DNA from: Rhodalgimonas zhirmunskyi
GTDB taxonomy: Bacteria > Pseudomonadota > Alphaproteobacteria > Rhodobacterales > Rhodobacteraceae
Length of the DNA: 64,000 nt
NCBI GenBank assembly: GCA_030848925.1
Contig: JANFFA010000001.1
Coordinates: 992,001-1,056,000, forward strand
Reading direction: 5' to 3'
Both the position numbers and the translations under genes were made by a program. Below the pieces are notes generated by a model, which saw nothing but the letters and a program-made list of their open reading frames with translations, was not told the origin of the DNA and ran no database searches. Shown piece after piece: positions 63,073 to 64,000 of the stretch. The first letter of the stretch is position 1. Each line of letters begins with the position of its first letter.

Positions 63073-64000
63073 GGCCGCCCCCCTTCCAGTGCCGCCACGG
63101 CCACGCTGGCCTGCTCGGCATCGTCAAAGGGCAGCACATCATCGCCCACGATCTGGCCGGTCTCATGACCCTTGCCCGCGATCAAAAGCGCATCCCCCGG
63201 CCCCAGCATATCGACCCCGCGCAGGATCGCTTCGGCCCGGTCGCCCACTTCCGTGGCCTTCGGACAGCCCTCCAGCACCGCCGCCCGGATCAGGGCCGGG
63301 TCTTCGCTTCTGGGGTTGTCGTCACTCACGATCACCATATCGGCGTTTTCACAGGCCGCGCGCCCCATCAAGGGCCGCTTGCCCGCATCCCGATCGCCGC
63401 CCGCGCCCACGATGGCCACGATCCGCCCCATCACATGCGGGCGCAGCGCCTTCAGCGCCGTCGCCACCGCATCGGGCGTATGGGCATAATCGACAAACAC
63501 CGCCGCGCCGTTTTCACGCTGCGCGGCAAGTTGCATCCGCCCGCGCACCCCGCGCAATTCTTCCAGAACGTCGAACACCTCTTCCGGGTCTTCCCCCGCG
63601 CCGATCACAAGCCCCGCCGCCAACAACACGTTTTCCGCCTGAAACCCGCCAATCAACGGCAGGTAAACCCGGTGACCGACGCTCTTCCACTTGAAATAGA
63701 CTTCCTGCCCGGTGGCATCGAACCGCTGCGCACTCAACTCAAGGTCGGCCCCGTCGGTGCGCCCGACGCTGATCACTTCCTGCCCGCGCCCCGCCGCGAT
63801 CGCCGCCATGTCGGGCCCGCGCGGATCGTCGATATTGATCACCGCCACGCCCTCATCCGGCAAAACGCGATCGAACAGCCCCGCCTTGGCCTCGAAATAC
63901 TCATCGAACGTCGCGTGGTAATCGAGGTGATCTTGCGTGAAATTCGTGAACCCCGCCGCGGCCAGATGCACGCCGTCCAGCCGCTTTTGCGCCAACCCGT
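63069..64000 (-). CDS. murE: UDP-N-acetylmuramoyl-L-alanyl-D-glutamate--2,6-diaminopimelate ligase, C-terminal part
   Basis: The gene enters from the right edge, so the UDP-binding domain and P-loop are missing. Visible parts include GLAQKRLDGVHLAAAGFTNFTQDHLDYHAT, typical of MurE after the ATP site, and DDNPRSEDPALI, whose DNPR motif recognises meso-diaminopimelate. It thus makes DAP-type peptidoglycan, as in Gram-negatives. Overlaps murF (ATGA). Confidence 0.93.
   Translation of the reverse strand, partial: GLAQKRLDGVHLAAAGFTNFTQDHLDYHATFDEYFEAKAGLFDRVLPDEGVAVINIDDPRGPDMAAIAAGRGQEVISVGRTDGADLELSAQRFDATGQEVYFKWKSVGHRVYLPLIGGFQAENVLLAAGLVIGAGEDPEEVFDVLEELRGVRGRMQLAAQRENGAAVFVDYAHTPDAVATALKALRPHVMGRIVAIVGAGGDRDAGKRPLMGRAACENADMVIVSDDNPRSEDPALIRAAVLEGCPKATEVGDRAEAILRGVDMLGPGDALLIAGKGHETGQIVGDDVLPFDDAEQASVAVAALEGGRP

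Overview
The window comes from a high-GC alphaproteobacterium, most likely a marine member of the Rhodobacteraceae (Roseobacter group). The evidence is gene content and order: a Fur-type Mur regulator divergent from sitABCD; a cysG-DUF2849-cysI-cysH-DUF934 sulfur operon divergent from an Lrp-family regulator; an LdtR/PetP-like MarR regulator; an XRE-sdhE pair; and a murE-murF-mraY-murD block. Most operons are compact, with four-base ATGA start/stop overlaps. I saw no rRNA, tRNA, CRISPR array, insertion sequence or prophage.

Layout. 1-2.6 kb: heme uptake (hmuS partial, divergent TonB receptor). 2.7-7.4 kb: a small acidic protein, then mur and sitABCD with a palindromic candidate operator between them. 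7.4-21.2 kb: two divergent units, a TPP enzyme-HyuA-HyuB-SDR-FAD oxidase catabolic operon and a Dpp-type ABC transporter ending in a metallophosphoesterase; they share a 421-bp control region with a perfect 19-nt palindrome. 21.3-29.4 kb: alpha/beta hydrolases, assimilatory sulfate/sulfite reduction genes with an Lrp regulator, and an MFS transporter. 29.7-35.5 kb: thrS, a four-gene bufferin operon (DUF2282 precursor, DUF692/MNIO oxidase, DUF2063 partner, DoxX), an ArsC/Spx-like protein and a cold-shock protein.

35.8-46.8 kb: a secreted Cys-containing small protein; a TbpB-like surface lipoprotein coupled to a Slam outer-membrane translocator; glyoxalase; DUF1194; a MarR regulator; sdhE-XRE; an aminotransferase; a MATE pump; and NicO/DUF1007 metal transport. 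47-53.5 kb: TPR-sulfotransferase, PPK2, an epoxide-hydrolase-like protein, a stress protein and a peroxiredoxin. 54-57 kb: parE followed by an overlapping, visibly AT-richer HEPN-like gene and a long inverted repeat. 57-64 kb: small stress proteins, an HELTH-motif lipoprotein, and the minus-strand murE(partial)-murF-mraY-dedA-murD cluster.

The systems most worth attention are the bufferin (copper-binding RiPP) operon and the Slam/surface-lipoprotein pair. A third observation cuts across the window: short tandem repeats of 11-24 bp that include or directly follow the stop codons of at least seven unrelated genes, in three cases giving several in-frame stop codons in series.
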